A DNA stretch of 64,000 bases, taken from positions 113,488 to 177,487 of the forward strand of contig JAREIK010002964.1 in NCBI GenBank assembly GCA_029783825.1. Reading direction: 5' to 3'. Position 1 is the stretch's first letter, and each line of letters begins with the position of its first letter. Both the position numbers and the translations under genes were made by a program. Below, piece after piece: positions 1-12,099 of this stretch. The notes beneath the pieces were generated by a model, which did not search any database, was not told the DNA's origin, and saw only the letters and a program-made list of their open reading frames with translations. The DNA comes from Sapria himalayana. Taxonomy: Eukaryota; Streptophyta; Magnoliopsida; Malpighiales; Rafflesiaceae.

Positions 1-699
1 TAAATAATATGTTATATGTCTTAGAAATAAAATTTTAAATATTAGAATATTGAAATTATATTGTTTTATTTTAGAAATTTGTATGCTTATGATGATGAGA
101 AATACTAATGATGATTGATTTTTATGATTGATATTTTTTACTTGATTAAAACTTTTTATTAGATAGAACTAAATATAATATTTAAAATATATATAATTAT
201 ATATATATATTAAGTACATCACACTTCACAAAGAAAAGGTTGTCTTAATTATGCTTTACATCTCAATGTCTCAAAATAAGTTTGCACCTCAGTGCACATT
301 ATGTTTCAAATAACTTTGTCTATGAGCTATCGGATGTGGTAGAAATGAATCTAGCTTTCAACTACTTTAGAATTCTTGTTTTCACCACTTCCATTGTCAT
401 AGAATTTAGCATTTTCTAAAACTCCATTATTGACATTGTACCATCTTCCATAAGAATTTTATAAATGCATTTTAAAAGACTAATTTATTTTATATTTTCA
501 ATGGACTATGTGATCTTTATTGTGTATTATCGATGCTTCATTAAAACCCCCTACTCCATCTTTTTCATCAGAGATGGTGAAAAGATAATTGGTTTCGTTT
601 AACCATGCATCTCCCATGAAAGCATATCAGAGATGCATTTGTAGTGCCTATAGAATCAAACTACCATGTATTTTTGTACAATAGGCATCATGATTCTTT

Positions 700-3180
700 A
701 AATTGATACCATGACATATGATGTCATGACTTTATTAATCTCTATTGGTACTTCTTTAATTATAGTGTTAACATCATGTGTCATGACTTCTTCATGTGTT
801 GTGACTTCTTCAAAACTATTAATGGCTTCTCAAGCATCGTGACCTTTTCAACACATATCATGATATTTTCATTATTGCTTCATTTTTTTTCTGTCGTGAC
901 TCTTCTTGTTCATGTCATTGTCCTTTTTGTTGTTACTCCATCAATATATATCATGACCTCATTACTAGTTGTTATTTCTTCATGTGCCATGATTTCTTCT
1001 TCATATATTTGTATCTTTGTACCTTGTTACTTCATTTACCATTGCGAGTTCTTCAAAAAGTGTTGTGACTTCATTAGATTTTTCAGAGTAGCAGGTTTTT
1101 TTTTTTTGCATTTTCGTATTTTTTTAAGGAGCTTCTTTTCATTAAATCAATGAATTTTTCATTTTAAGAAGAAATTATTTTATCTACCCTACAACAACTT
1201 GACTTCTCTCCACCAAGAAATTTCAGGATCTTGTATGAGTTAAATTTTACATGCTCTTATCTTATTCTATATTGAATAAATATAGAATAATGGTTTGTCC
1301 AATAGCACCATGAAATTTACATGCTCATTAAAATTTACATTATCTTGTATGACTTTTCTACACCTACTCGGAGAGTTAATTTATCATTTTGCATATGAAT
1401 TAAAGTTTGTCCAATGCAAAGAAGGGTTTTTCCAAAATCATTAGTGCATATTTATCTTATTCTATATTGAAAACCATAAAATTTATAGGAAAAATAAATC
1501 TTCTAACACTGACTAAGACATATTTAAAGATACCTTTCGAATGAGTGATACATATATGTGTCATTTGCAAAGAGAGTGTCATGGGAGTAACTTTGCTCAA
1601 TTTTAGTTTCTTTACAAATAATCAAGATATCAAATTGATCTTTTCTCCTAAATCATGTTATGTTTTATCGAACACTAGCTCTTCAATAATACATGCAAAA
1701 GTAAAATTGCTCAAATCTTTTAGTTTTTATAGGAGGTTTCTTTGTATAATCATGCTGCGTCATTTAATAACATTTATACTTGCACGTGATTCCATCTTTT
1801 AGTTTTTATGAGAGTGTTGTCTAGAAATGTTATTCTTCTAGGTACAAACCTTTTTTTTCCTTTTGTTTTTCTACCTCCACTTCATTCTATTTTTTTCAGC
1901 TTGATTTCTTGCTTTGTCTTCTATAACTACCTCTTCTTTTGTCGCAACTCCAACAACATTTGTCACGATATCATCAACATTTGTCATGACTTCATTACTT
2001 CAAATCTATTTACCACTTCTCAATGTGAATTTTAAGCATTTCGAATTCTTTTTCAATATCATTGGGAAATGATTTGGATGATCATTCTTTCATGGAGAGA
2101 GCTAACTATACAATATGTGTTTCCATTGTCTTCATTATCACATTTGTATTGCTAAACTTTGAATTCATATAATTCATTTTATTGTCTTGTGCATCAATTT
2201 GCTTTTTTGTTTTAGTCAATAGAGCTAGGATTTTGTCCTCAGAGAATGAGTATTTCTTCTCTCCTTGATACTTGGAGTTTTAAACTCCTTACCTTTGAAA
2301 TCCAACTGTTTTATTAAAATTATTTTGTTGATGTGTCTGCTAAATGATTGCTTATTTCTTATAAGAGAAGTTTTCATGATTCTTAAAATTCAGATAATAA
2401 TAAATAGGCACGTTGTTGTTGAGTCAGAAGATATATCTCTTATTCTCATAGTTTATATTTATCACTTAGTATGCTTCATAAGGGCCTAGAACTAGTTGCA
2501 TTTGCATCATAGAAATTTGTTCCATTGTTGGGCCTTTCTTACTTTGGGAGGAAAAATGATTTATAAATGCATTTAGTTTAGCTTCCATAGTAGAAATTTT
2601 ATTTAACTCAAATATTTCTACTTTTGTTCAGCCCATTGTTTTTCTTGTAAGGGCATTGTAATTCTTTGTCTGCTCCTTAAAAAGGATATAGGCATCCTTG
2701 GTTGATATATTTCTGATAGAACCTTCTGAGGCTAAATTTTCTATGCATCTAGCCACATTGTTTAGCCTATTATAAAATATTTGTGGTTGTAATCACAACT
2801 CAAATTCATATTACAAACATCTCCTCATTAACTTTTCCTCACCTTGCTTAAACTAACTAATCTCTGCTCACCTTAAAAATAACTTTTGCATCTAGTCAAA
2901 TTGTAGTTATTTAAACTTATCCCAAGTATTATATAATACTTGGGATAAGTTATAGAAATTACAAATAATTGTTTCACTATCTATGCCCCAATATATTATA
3001 TAACCATTAATGCATCAATGTATTTTTTCCACCGGTAAACCCAAATCTCGCATAACTTCTTTGTGTCATAAAAACTATCTATCATGATGTTAATCTTTGA
3101 TAATAATACAGATTATAACTGACATATTTCATCATAACACCTTTATGAAAAATAATATTTTGCCTTAGAATTCATTAGAC
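700..3180 (-). mobile_element. Decayed Athila-like Ty3/gypsy fragment
   Basis: A minus-strand stretch whose right half (about 2,500-3,090) translates as gypsy gag. The left half (700-2,480) corresponds to sequence downstream of gag and is rich in the word GTCATGACTT and variants, for example near 724, 779 and 1,984. The same word recurs in the other gypsy-family blocks of this window. Every frame is broken by stops and frameshifts. No LTR or reverse transcriptase is recognisable here. The lineage (Athila-like) is inferred from gag similarity remembered from plant elements and from the related protease at 51.6-52.4 kb. Confidence 0.55.
2500..3090 (-). pseudogene. Gypsy gag pseudogene (Athila-like)
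   Basis: Read on the minus strand, about 2,780 to 2,700 gives FYNRLNNVARCIENLASEG, followed by a stretch resembling the typical 'DAY-LFEE' part of plant Athila/Tat gag (STKDAYILFKEQ). This is the FYNGLN-type motif seen in many plant gypsy gags, where gag forms the virus-like particle that packages retrotransposon RNA. The upstream part (2,790-3,090) gives only scattered matches. The frame has stops, so this cannot make a full gag. A second gag of the same family lies at 30.9-31.4 kb on the same strand. Confidence 0.6.
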
Positions 3181-4880
3181 TGATCATCGTAAATAACTTT
3201 GAGTAGCCATATGGATTACTTTTCCAAACCTCTTTTTCTAAAGCAAATAGAATTTCAAAAAAAAAAATATTTTGCTTATGATATTGGGATATCATTAGTG
3301 ATATTTAAATTTAATGAATGACCAATAATATTATTTATAATTACTTTATATGTACCGTTGGGATTACCAAATTCCATTACAATAGTTGATTTAAAATTTC
3401 TATGTACATAATGTTTAGTTAATTATAGAACAACTATTTTCTCATGTTTATACCAAACATAATAGTCACAAACAAATCCATTTTTTACAAGATGATATCT
3501 CCCAATATCTATAACATAGAAACTCAGATTTTAACATTTAATAGCATTATATGGATATCTTATTTTTGTCTCATCCATAAATTCAGGTTGTTTTTCAGTA
3601 AAGACAATAAAATTCCTCAATCCCAATTACAAATTCATCATTTAAAAACTCATCTTTCAGTCTTACATTTCATTAATGATCAAGTCATATAATTGTTTCC
3701 ATTCTTGTAACACAAAACATTAATATTTTTAGAATTAAAATAATATACATAGAGATATTTTTGTAATAAAGATATAGTAACATTTTTATGAAAATGCAAA
3801 AATCTAACAAATGAATTATAGTAAAATAATTATTAGATAATTTTAGATTAAAATTAGATATTGTGGGGTTTTCCTATGTATTTGTGTCATTTACATAAAA
3901 CTAAAAATTTGATATTTATCTATATTAGATGAAATAGTATTTATAAAGAAAAAAAATTTCAATGTTATAATTTTTAATTTCTATATTAATAATAAGTACT
4001 AAACAATTATATAAACATATTATATATAATATAAATAATAAATAAATTATCAATATCAATTTATTAAAATTTATCGATGAAAAAACATACAAAATAAATT
4101 AAATATTAATGGAGAACATTATTAAATGAATGAGAAATTCTGCTAATCTATATGAAGCATGTGGTATACATAGGCATATACCACATGTGACATGTAATAT
4201 GAAATTTTGTAATATTAAATAAAGGAAAGTATTATTTATTTTATTACAATTTTAGTGCAACGTAGATCAAGCAACTATATAAAATTTTAATTTTGCTTCT
4301 ACTTTTATAGTTTTATAATTTTTCATTGCGTTTCACAATTCTAATTGCATATTCTCCCTATATTTTTTTTATTATTGTTATTACAAATGAACATTTAGTA
4401 TTTATTTTTATAATTATAAATTTTTTATTGTTAAGGTAAGACCATGGATATGAGTTATTCGATTTTGAAATTATTAAATATCATGTAATTATAGTAAGGA
4501 AACAAAATGCAAAATAATTTTGTTGATATTAACTATAGGTCAATAACAAAATACACAAAACTTACATAAATCAATTAGGTTCCAAAAAATTTTACAAATA
4601 TAATTATGAGGAAAAAATGTAAAAAATATGTGGTTTATCAAGTATATTTATAATAATTGAGCAAAACAATCAGATATAACCCAATATAAATGTTAAAAAT
4701 AGAAAAAAAATTATACGTAACATGAAAATGCACAAAAGGAGCTATCCCTAGATACAATACATACGAAATAAAATAAAAACTATAATTTCATACATCAAAT
4801 ATGAATGAAATGTGCGTCTAAGAATTTATGGAGAATAGGCAATCTAAACATGAATCAAATGAAATCACAACCAAACCAAA
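3180..4880. other. AT-rich unassigned stretch
   Basis: Very AT-rich sequence with no open frame longer than about 80 codons and no recognisable protein. It contains a short imperfect palindrome near 4,155-4,195 (GTGGTATA ... TATACCAC). It is probably decayed transposon sequence, part of it possibly inside the CACTA element that ends at about 5,336-5,371. Confidence 0.4.
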
Positions 4881-5371
4881 AAATCATCGAAACCCTAAGA
4901 ACACTTTCAAGTTTCAAAGTGGTCTTTGAAAATTAATTATCATATTTTAGTAACGAAATATATCTATGTCGCTAAAATAACAACAGAATTGAATTTCCAT
5001 TGCATAATCATTTTAATTTATATAACGACAAACTTAATATCCATCACAATAATAGTTTTAGATATAATTTCCATTTCTGATTATAAATGGATATAAATAT
5101 TTTCATTGCTAAATACAACTCAAGCATATCCGCTTCTAACTTCACATATAATTTAGTGATGGTATTAAAAAACTCAAAAATTTGCATCATTATTTTATGA
5201 CGGATTTTTTTTCCAATTCAAAATTTTCCTAATTTTGTAAATTCCATGTTAATTCCATTTTAAATTCATTCCTAATTTGTAAAACAAATTTGGGCATTTC
5301 TAAAATCCATTTCTAAATAATTTATTTCTTGTAGTACAAATCACCCTAGTCCATGCAAATTTCTTATAGTG
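4880..5371. mobile_element. CACTA (En/Spm) right-end subterminal region and terminus
   Basis: The stretch ends in TTTCTTGTAGTA at 5,325-5,336, one base from the canonical TTTCTTGTAGTG terminus of plant CACTA elements. A second, similar end (TTTCTTATAGTG) closes at 5,371. The preceding 450 bp contain repeated motifs of the TTCCATTGC / GACGGATTTT / CATTTCTAA kind that act as subterminal transposase-binding repeats in this superfamily. Reverse-complemented, it resembles the left end at 16,509 (shared TAGAAATG and AATTAGGAATGAAT motifs), so the two ends probably belong to one family. They point away from each other and must be ends of different copies. No transposase is visible to its left. Confidence 0.6.
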
Positions 5372-5499
5372 CAAATTACCCTAGTCCATGCAGATTTCTT
5401 ATTTATTAGGTGTGTAATGAGGAACTTATAAGATTAATCAGCAATGTGGCCATCAACACCCCATTTGGTAACATATGCATATATACTTAATATAGTTTA

Positions 5500-5787
5500 T
5501 AAGTATACACAATATACTTATATGCTTTCTACACATAATACATAGATATTATATAAATATATATATACATATATAATATATAACTATATTTATATATGTA
5601 TGTGGATACTATATATATATATAGTATATCAAATATATTGTATGAATATAGTTTATACAAATATATATAGTATATATATATACACATAAATATTATATAG
5701 TATATATATATAGGCATTTTACATACATACATATGTATGTATGAACATTTAGATGATAAATATTGTCTAGAATTTATATGTATATAT

Positions 5788-5835
<48 letters not shown>

Positions 5836-6100
5836 CACATAGATACAATAAATATATTAAGTATTTATATACATATATATATTGCATATACATTATATAT
5901 GAACAATATATGTCTATATATGTATATAAATAGTAAATATGTAAATACTATATATCTATGTATTTATAGTATATACATAGTATATGCATAAATAGTATAT
6001 GTATATACATAATACATACATATATAGAATACATATACATATTAGTACATACAATATATATAATATCAAGTTTTGTACAAAACTAATGTAATTAAAATAA
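5500..6100. repeat. TA/CATA microsatellite with (GT)n tract
   Basis: Dense alternation of TATATA, CATATA and TATGTA words, with an uninterrupted (GT)n run at about 5,792-5,832. Open frames here code only for Tyr/Ile/Cys/Val low-complexity peptides and are not genes. Confidence 0.8.
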
Positions 6101-6111
6101 ACAATCTTAAA

Positions 6112-6656
6112 TTTAAGGCTAGTTTTAAAAATATGACCAAACTAGTGCGTCTGGAAATATGGCAATACCCATAGTTGTTAACGACGGCCATTGCCACACT
6201 GCTGATTTTTTAAAATCAGATGTTGGCATTGTGAATGCCGACGATTGAAAACACCATGAAAATCTCATTGCGCCAATCGCCCCTCACCCCTCTTCAATGA
6301 AAATCTCATTAAAATCGGAGGTTGGCGTTGGGAAGAGAGGGGCAAGAGATGAGGACAGAAGGGCGAGGATAGAGAGGCAAGGTGCGAGGGGCGAGGATAG
6401 AGGGGCAAGGTGCGAGGGGCGAGGGTAGAGGGGCAAGGGTAGAGGGGCGAGGGGCGAGGGGCGAGGGTAGAGGGGCGAGGGCCGAGTGGCGAGAGGTGTA
6501 ATGAGATCTCCACAGTATTTTCAATAGCCGGAATTCACAATGTTGGCCTCTGATTTTAAAATTATTACGTGGTAATGGTCGCCATTCGCAATGATGGCCA
6601 TTGCCACTCTGTTTCCAAATGTACTAGTTTGGATATATTTTTGAAAAATACCTTAT
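6112..6656. mobile_element. Inverted-repeat (MITE-like) element with internal minisatellite
   Basis: The left side (about 6,115-6,245) and the reverse complement of the right side (about 6,525-6,653) match over about 130 bp. Shared pieces include AAAAATAT-ACCAAACTAGT, GGCCATTGCCAC and TTTAAAATCAGA. The centre is the GC-rich minisatellite at 6,316-6,500. Size and structure suggest a non-autonomous DNA transposon or foldback element. No transposase and no clear target-site duplication were found, so superfamily and exact ends are uncertain. Confidence 0.55.
6316..6500. repeat. GAGGGGCGAGGGTAGAGGGGCAAG minisatellite
   Basis: Overlapping variants of a short purine-rich unit (GAGGGGCGAGGGTAGAGG) with higher-order repetition. 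On the minus strand it reads as a Pro/Leu/Ser repeat (LAPRPSTLAP), a by-product of the repeat and not a gene. The purine strand is G-rich in clustered runs of three to four G. Confidence 0.8.
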
Positions 6657-6659
6657 TCA

Positions 6660-6960
6660 TTAGATTTTTTTATTTCAAATGGATTATTTCCATACAAAGC
6701 ATTCATATATACATATATAATATCCTATACATATATAGTACACATATACATGTAGTACATGCATACAAATATACATATACATAAAACATTCATAGAATAG
6801 CATATGAATACATGTAGTACATACATATATATATAGTGTGTGTGTGTGTGTGTGTGTAATTAATGCATATTTATACATTATCTATCTATATACAAAAGTT
6901 ATTCATATGTACATATATAGTAATTATATATGTATAGTATGTATATATACACTATAAGTA
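6660..6960. repeat. TA/CA-rich microsatellite
   Basis: Continues the CATATA/TATGTA low-complexity sequence on the other side of the inverted-repeat element, with a (GT)n run at about 6,837-6,857. No gene. Confidence 0.7.
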
Positions 6961-7990
6961 GATACATTAGGTCAGCCCAAATTTGGGTAGACTAAACTTT
7001 TATATGTTTTGGTTTGTTTGTTTTTTTTTTTTGTTTCATTTAATTTATAAAAGCAAGTGGGTGCTCTCAATTAAAATGTATCTGTATAAAAAAAATGTAA
7101 AGTTTTTGATTATAAAAGGCATGCATGCATATAAAAATAGAGACACAAAAGAAAGGGAGAAGGGTCACTCACCATGTGAAAATTCATGCATGGTGATTAT
7201 TTATGAAAATGAGAATCCATACCATTTAATTTTGTTTTTCACAAATTGTGGGATTTTATCCCATTAGACGTGTGTAGATACTTTCCATGTTAGAGTGAGT
7301 GTGTGTTAATGAATTGTGTGCTTGTTGTGTGTGCATTTTCATGATTTTGTGAACTTGTATGTTTTTTGAGCTTCATGAGTGAAAAGTGTTGTGTGTTGTC
7401 GAAATGTGGGTGTGCTCCTTTATTACTCTTCAAAGCCATTATATAACTTATTCTAAGTTTCTATTATATTTAAGAGGATAAGTTTACTCTCTTTTCTATT
7501 TATATTTATGAGGGTATTGGATTCATGTGAAGTTTGTGTCAAGTTCCTGCGAAGTTCATGTGAAATTCTAGAGAATATTATGCTCATATTATGCTCTTGC
7601 TATGTTCATACTATGATGATAGTGCTTTAATTTTTTCTAAATATCAGGTCCAAAATTAAAACACAATTCTATAAGTATTTTCATTACTTTTATATTTATT
7701 TGTAATAATTTGGATGTTGGGACTTTATGAGTGTATAAATATTATATTAATTTTTGATGCATAATATTTATAGTGATTATGTGATATTTGTGGTAATCTT
7801 TTTTATACTTTTTAACATAAGCAGAGAAGCATAAATATGTATTTTAGATAGTTTAAAATATATTTATTTATGTAGTTCGATAAAAAATTTTAGTATCCCC
7901 AAAAGATTGTTTTATTTTTTCACTGTGTATTTTTGGGTAAAATTTAAAAAAAAAACTAAATAATTTTAAAAAAATTAAAAATATCAAAAC
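6960..7990. other. Unassigned AT-rich sequence, GTG-rich segment
   Basis: Between two microsatellite blocks lies sequence of different texture. 7,260-7,420 is rich in GTGTG and TTGTG. 7,500-7,620 contains short near-repeats such as GAAGTTTGTG / GAAGTTCATG and TTATGCTC / ATGCTCTTG. No coding potential or transposon terminus was recognised. It could be a solo LTR fragment, but I see no TG...CA pair with a target-site duplication. Confidence 0.3.
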
Positions 7991-7999
7991 AACCTAACA

Positions 8000-8246
8000 G
8001 TTAGACCAAGCATGTTATATAGTATACTATATACATAATACAAATATATATAATATAAATATAAATATAGTACATACAATATATACGATATAATATACAT
8101 ATAGTACATGCATATATATATACAAATACATTAAATCATGAATATATAGCATACGAATACATATAGTACATACATATATAGTATATGTATGTAAATTTAC
8201 ATACATATATATGTATATATAATGCATATATATGTATATATAATGC

Positions 8247-8285
<39 letters not shown>

Positions 8286-8463
8286 AAAGGGTATTCATAT
8301 ACACATATATAGTATATATATCTATATATTATAAATGTATATATACAATATAAATATGTACAATATGTACATATCTAATATATATGTATATACACACACA
8401 TAATGTGATATATTTTCTATACGCATATATCTAGTATATACTATATATATATATATATATATT

Positions 8464-8497
<34 letters not shown>

Positions 8498-8620
8498 ATA
8501 TAATTAATATTTGTATGTTCTATATACATCATATTTATGCAAATATAATACACCTATATATACAATATATACATTATGTAGTATACATTTATATAGAACA
8601 AATGTATATATAGTATACAT

Positions 8621-8663
<43 letters not shown>

Positions 8664-8774
8664 TAATAGATGTCTATATATTCAAATATATAATATGTAT
8701 ATATAGTTTCCATACATGTTTACATATAGCATATATTTATATATAGTATGTATAGATACAATATATTCATAAAT
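8000..8774. repeat. TA/CATA/CA microsatellite block
   Basis: Compound (TA)n, (CATA)n and (CA)n runs, with CA tracts at about 8,265-8,285, 8,463-8,485 and 8,652-8,664. It directly abuts the left LTR of the copia element. Open frames here are low-complexity artefacts. Confidence 0.8.
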
Positions 8775-9085
8775 TGTTGGAGTTTCTATAGAAGATAACC
8801 TTAATTTTTAGAGGGTTATCTTTTTCTATGAGCTTCTAGATGCTTGAGCAGAATAGATGAGATAAAGGAGAGAGTAAAGGGATAAAAAGAAAGATTGCAA
8901 AGTAATAGATGAGTATTGCACATTCAAGAAAAGCAAGATATGCATTTATATTTACATTATTTATTAATAACATATTAATAATATTTAGAAATGTTATTAG
9001 ATATATGTGCTTGACTTCGAGACTTTAAATTTAGGCTTCGAGTAATTGAGCTTCTTAACCATGCCCATAAGCAAATTCACCGAAC
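8775..9085 (-). repeat. Copia 3' LTR (left on + strand)
   Basis: Starts TGTTGGAGTTTC and is preceded by microsatellite DNA. Its first 110 bp or so align with 16,290-16,400 with scattered substitutions. The right boundary is not certain. It must lie between about 9,050 and 9,110, because a pyrimidine-rich stretch (CTTCACCTTTTT, about 9,093-9,106), read as the complement of a polypurine tract, follows. Confidence 0.65.
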
Positions 9086-9157
9086 CTTAAAAATCTTCAC
9101 CTTTTTGGTGAAATATCTGAAAAATCCATCAAGTCTCAAAGATGATTGTGCTTCAGT

Positions 9158-9589
9158 TTAGGTAATGGCTTCGGAAAAAGTTAGAAAAACTTTATCTCTC
9201 TTAACTAATTCTTTAATAAAGTGGAACTTGAGTGTTAAATGTTTTGTTCTATTGTGCGGGATAACATCACTCATAATAGCAATAGCTGACTTATTGTCAC
9301 ATTGGATGATTGTAGGATTAGAGACATTTACATTTAGGTTATTCATCAACTTTTTCAACCATATTGCTTGTGATGTAGCGAAAGAAGCAGAGACATTTTC
9401 TACCTCAATTATTGATAATGTTATAGATTGTTGTTTATTTGAGGTCTTAGATATGGTCATAGTGCCAAGTGAGAACACATATCCAGAAGTACTAAGATGT
9501 AAAGTATATATGAGATACCTCATTAACCTTCTTGTTGCACTAAGATACATGTGGTTAGGTGATTGCATAAAACAAAAAAGAAAGTTCAC
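9158..9589 (-). pseudogene. Copia RNase H domain
   Basis: The 143-residue minus-strand frame carries copia RNase H signatures: LSATRRLMRYLIYTLH near residue 17, STSGYVFSLG near residue 34, QAIWLKKL near residue 75, CDNKSAIAI near residue 98 and RTKHLTLKFHFIKELV near residue 114. RNase H removes the RNA strand during reverse transcription. The usual segment between the LRYL- and STSGYV-type motifs, which holds an active-site Asp (the SDWAG region), is missing, so an internal deletion probably inactivates it. The opposite-strand frame at 9,165-9,611 is a shadow. Confidence 0.85.
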
Positions 9590-9731
9590 TGATACACTAT
9601 ATCAAGTCTAGTGGCAAAAGAATACAAAAGGCTTCCTATCAAACTTATATATAGTCTATCATGTATTAATCTACCTCCGGTAGATTTAAGTTTTTAATTT
9701 GTTATTGATGAAGCAGATATGAGGTTATAAT

Positions 9732-10175
9732 TTATATTCCATTTTTTCTTGAAATAATTGGAATGTATCTAGACTGGTTAGTTGATACTCCATTTGATTC
9801 TTGAAGTATATCCAATCCTAGGAAGTTATGGAGAAGTCCCATGTCATACATTATGTACTTTTTCTCCAAGTCCTTTTTAAAGTTATCAATTATTTTATTA
9901 TTATTGCTTGTGAAAATAATATCATCAACATAGATAGCAATAACTTGACATACAATGTAGGCTCTCATACTTCTATTGAAATATTGGTTCAACATGTATG
10001 AGTTGCTTTGTGTGTGCCAAGTACGCAGTGTTTGCTGCAACCTATATGGAATCTTGTTTAATTTATATATACATTGTTCAAACCATTTTATTCCAAATAT
10101 AGGGAGTTGGTGAACATACACCTTCTCTTCTAGGTTACCATTTAAGAAGAGTAATTTTATATCTAGATAATACAT
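9732..10175 (-). pseudogene. Copia reverse transcriptase domain (partial)
   Basis: The 147-residue minus-strand frame begins MYYLDIKLLFLNGNLEE, the copia RT motif that normally reads VYQLDVKSAFLNG-LEE. It contains an RLQQTLRTWH-like block (usual GLKQAPRAWY), the catalytic YVDDIIFTSN motif and a DMGLLHNFLGLDI block. Residues expected between the RAWY-type block and YVDD (the usual EPTLY region) are partly lost. The RT copies the element's RNA into cDNA. A 140-bp broken stretch separates it from the RNase H frame, where the fused polyprotein would be continuous. Confidence 0.85.
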
Positions 10176-10599
10176 AAGTCATCCTTTATGTACAACTAAA
10201 GCAATTATAAGCCTTATTAATTCCACTTTAGAAATTGGAGAAAATGTCGCAAAGTAATCAAGTCCAATCTTTTGTATGTAGCCTTTGACTACTAATCGAG
10301 CCTTGAAAATTAATTTTATATCATTGTTTGGGTTCTTGATTTTATATAGTCACCGAGCCACTTGGCCCCTACACTATATTTATTCTGGGGCAATTCTACT
10401 AAAGTCTAAGTATTGTTTTTCTCAATAGTTGTTACTCTATTTCTATAGCTAGGATCCATTCTTTATATTGTATAGCCTCATCAACGTTGAGAGGCTCATG
10501 GCATAATTACATCATTATTATATGTCTTTTAATGATTTATATTTTACAAGAGAAATTATTTCATTATTTGGTACTTACATGTTAAGTTCAAAGTTAAAT

Positions 10600-11640
10600 C
10601 CGGGTGTTTTCGAGTCATTCTTGGATGAGCTATAGGCTGGTGAACTTTTTGGCAATATTTAAGATATGACCTTCTTTGGCTGATTTATCTCAATATATTG
10701 AGCTTGAGGTCTTTAATTTTATACCTCATTATTATTCTAAATTGAATCTTTATCAACTAGTATATCTCTTTTTACAAATAAAGTTTTGGTGTATGTGTAC
10801 AACCTAAATTTTTTAGGGACTAAGCTATATCCAACAATGATACACTTAATACTAGTATATCCACATTGTTATTTTTTGTATTGGAATATGAGCATATCAA
10901 TGACTTCCAAAGACTTTTAGATGATGGACACTAGGTTTCCTACCACTTGAAGCATGTATTGGTGTGATGTTACTTAATACCATAGTAGGGCTACTATTTA
11001 GCAAGTAAAAATGATGTGGTTACTACTTCAGCTCATATTTTTATGGGCTGATCTTTTCAACAAGTAATGTTCTTATTATGTCTACTACTATTTTATTTCT
11101 TCATTCCACCGTTCCATTTTGTTGTGGTGAATCGACTATGGTTAGTTGCCTATGAATTCTCTTGTTTTAATAAAAGTTAATAAATTTATGTGAGAGGAAT
11201 TTAATACCCCTATCACTCCTAAGAGTTTTTATAGTTATGCCTAATTCATTTTCGACTATTTTTAAAAATTTTCAAAATTTTTAAAAGCATAGATTTAGAT
11301 TGAATAAAGTAAACTCACATCATTCTAGTACTTTCATCCACAAATAATATAAAATATTATTTGTTTGTTAATAAGGATACTGACATAGGTCCACAAATAT
11401 TAGTGCGGATCAACTCAATTGGAAATGAGGATCTCAAGGCAATATCTCTTCAAAAATGTTATTTGGACAGTTTTGATAATGTACACTTGTCACACATTGG
11501 TTAGTATGTTTAGGTCGGAAGGAATTCAACAGGCTAATTTTTCATGGCTAAGTAGTTTTAGGCTTCTATAATTAAGATGACCCAATCTCTTATGCGAGAT
11601 ACTTGACTATTGAATAATATGTTTATTTATTGCATGATCT
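10600..11640 (-). pseudogene. Copia integrase region
   Basis: On the minus strand, 11,145-11,101 reads SPQQNGTVE followed by a degraded RNR, corresponding to the conserved integrase catalytic-core motif TPQQNGVVERKNR with its active-site Glu. Further fragments continue on both sides in shifting frames. The integrase would insert the cDNA into chromosomal DNA. It is split by several frameshifts, so no product is expected. Confidence 0.7.
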
Positions 11641-12099
11641 ATTTTACATTCTAAATTTTTCGAAAGCTTCTAATCTTGGAGAATCCAACTTTCCAAAGCA
11701 TGCTTTTAGAGTCTTTAATATATATATATATATACATATAGGATAATGTTTTTGTTCAAATACTAGTTTATCCTCCTTTTGGATAGATTAACTCACACTT
11801 AGAAGATTTCTATCTAATCCAAACACTAGTAACACATCATTAATGATCTAAGTTCCAAATTATGAGTATTTTGACTTTACCCTTTTTGTCTACTAGAACA
11901 AGATCTCCATTTCTCATTTTAACTTGTGAACTTAAAGAATGTTTTAAGTTCATGAACAATTGTTTGTTCCTGGCATGTGATTAATATAACCATGGTCTAG
12001 GGACCATATATTTATTGACTGAGTTTTATTTTCATTTGAAATATATTATAGATTTTCATTTGAATATTTTTTTTCTGCACAACTAGATTATTTAGTGTG

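Noticed and set aside
776..1153. 125-codon hydrophobic open frame that could look like a membrane protein
   Set aside because: The Phe/Leu/Val/Ile richness comes from a T-rich antisense reading of gypsy sequence with GTCATGACTT repeats. No conserved topology or homologue is recognisable.
6265..6524. Pro/Leu/Ser-repeat frames that resemble a cell-wall protein
   Set aside because: Two frames are open on the same strand because of the minisatellite. There is no signal peptide or start context, and the repeat lies inside a transposon-like inverted repeat.
5529..8713. Tyr/Ile/Cys/Val-rich open frames
   Set aside because: They are encoded by TATA, CATA and GT microsatellites.
9165..9611. Plus-strand 148-codon open frame
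   Set aside because: It is the antisense shadow of the copia RNase H frame, whose motifs are on the minus strand.
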